Of a stretch of 5,673 nucleotides of DNA, positions 5,638 through 5,673 are shown one piece after another. Numbering within the stretch: position 1 is the first letter of the stretch; each line of letters begins with the position of its first letter. This DNA comes from an uncultured Sutterella sp. (GTDB lineage Bacteria > Pseudomonadota > Gammaproteobacteria > Burkholderiales > Burkholderiaceae_F). The notes under the pieces are model-generated. The model was not told where the DNA came from and searched no databases. It saw only the letters and a program-made list of their open reading frames with translations. The translations under genes were made by a program, and so were the position numbers. The stretch spans positions 1 to 5,673 of the forward strand of contig CAKQON010000089.1 in assembly GCA_934255515.1 (NCBI GenBank), read 5' to 3'.

Positions 5638-5673
5638 ATGAAAGCCGTGCAGGAAGTCACAATTCCCCTAAAA
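5638..5673 (+). CDS. Start of an unidentified gene, cut by the window edge
   Basis: An ATG at 5638 opens a frame reading MKAVQEVTIPLK to the end of the window. AATGGAG (5625-5631) is a good ribosome binding site six bases before it. Twelve residues are too few to name a family. The short leader and compact AT-rich promoter would suit a small autonomous gene, such as an antitoxin or a phage/integrase-type gene, but that is only a guess. Confidence 0.5.
   Translation, partial: MKAVQEVTIPLK

Overview
The window is GC-rich (coding parts roughly 60% G+C, third positions strongly G/C) and carries a four-gene, plus-strand transport and hydrolysis cluster followed by a scarred, mobile-element-affected stretch. 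Codon use, protein style and gene content resemble an asaccharolytic gut betaproteobacterium such as the Sutterella/Parasutterella group (Burkholderiales). That placement is an impression from sequence style, not a demonstrated assignment.

Layout. At 1-44 on the minus strand is the first part of a divergent gene whose 14 visible residues would suit a LysR-type regulator, though they are too few to prove it. The AT-rich divergent region (45-246) contains two abutting ATCTAT/ATAGAT dyads (61-93) directly beside a candidate promoter for the plus-strand genes. The cluster follows: a 78-residue two-helix membrane protein (247-483), a PanF-like sodium:solute symporter (490-1983), a strong intergenic hairpin (2010-2055), a creatininase-superfamily metal amidohydrolase (2077-2856), and four bases later a cytoplasmic M28-like metallopeptidase with a PA-type insert (2861-4534). 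The simplest reading is one regulated unit: the symporter, perhaps with the small protein, imports a small organic substrate, and the two cytoplasmic hydrolases open or cleave amide bonds in it. The substrate cannot be read from the sequence.

After the M28 gene there is a terminator-like hairpin (4562-4595). Three bases beyond it begins the 5' end of a group II intron, best matching class C, a class known to insert behind terminator hairpins. Only about 174 nt of its domain I survive. Next come a short AT-only hairpin and a 31-codon minus-strand reading frame that looks like the tail of a lost gene. An orphan 207-residue protein with a charged helical N-terminus and acidic C-terminus follows (4890-5513). 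The window ends 12 codons into another plus-strand gene (5638 onward), which has a good ribosome binding site and an AT-rich upstream region.

The most notable points are the M28-like enzyme, in which the usual Glu-Glu catalytic/metal pair is replaced by a His-Ser-His motif, the paired-dyad control region, and the truncated group II intron sitting on a terminator.
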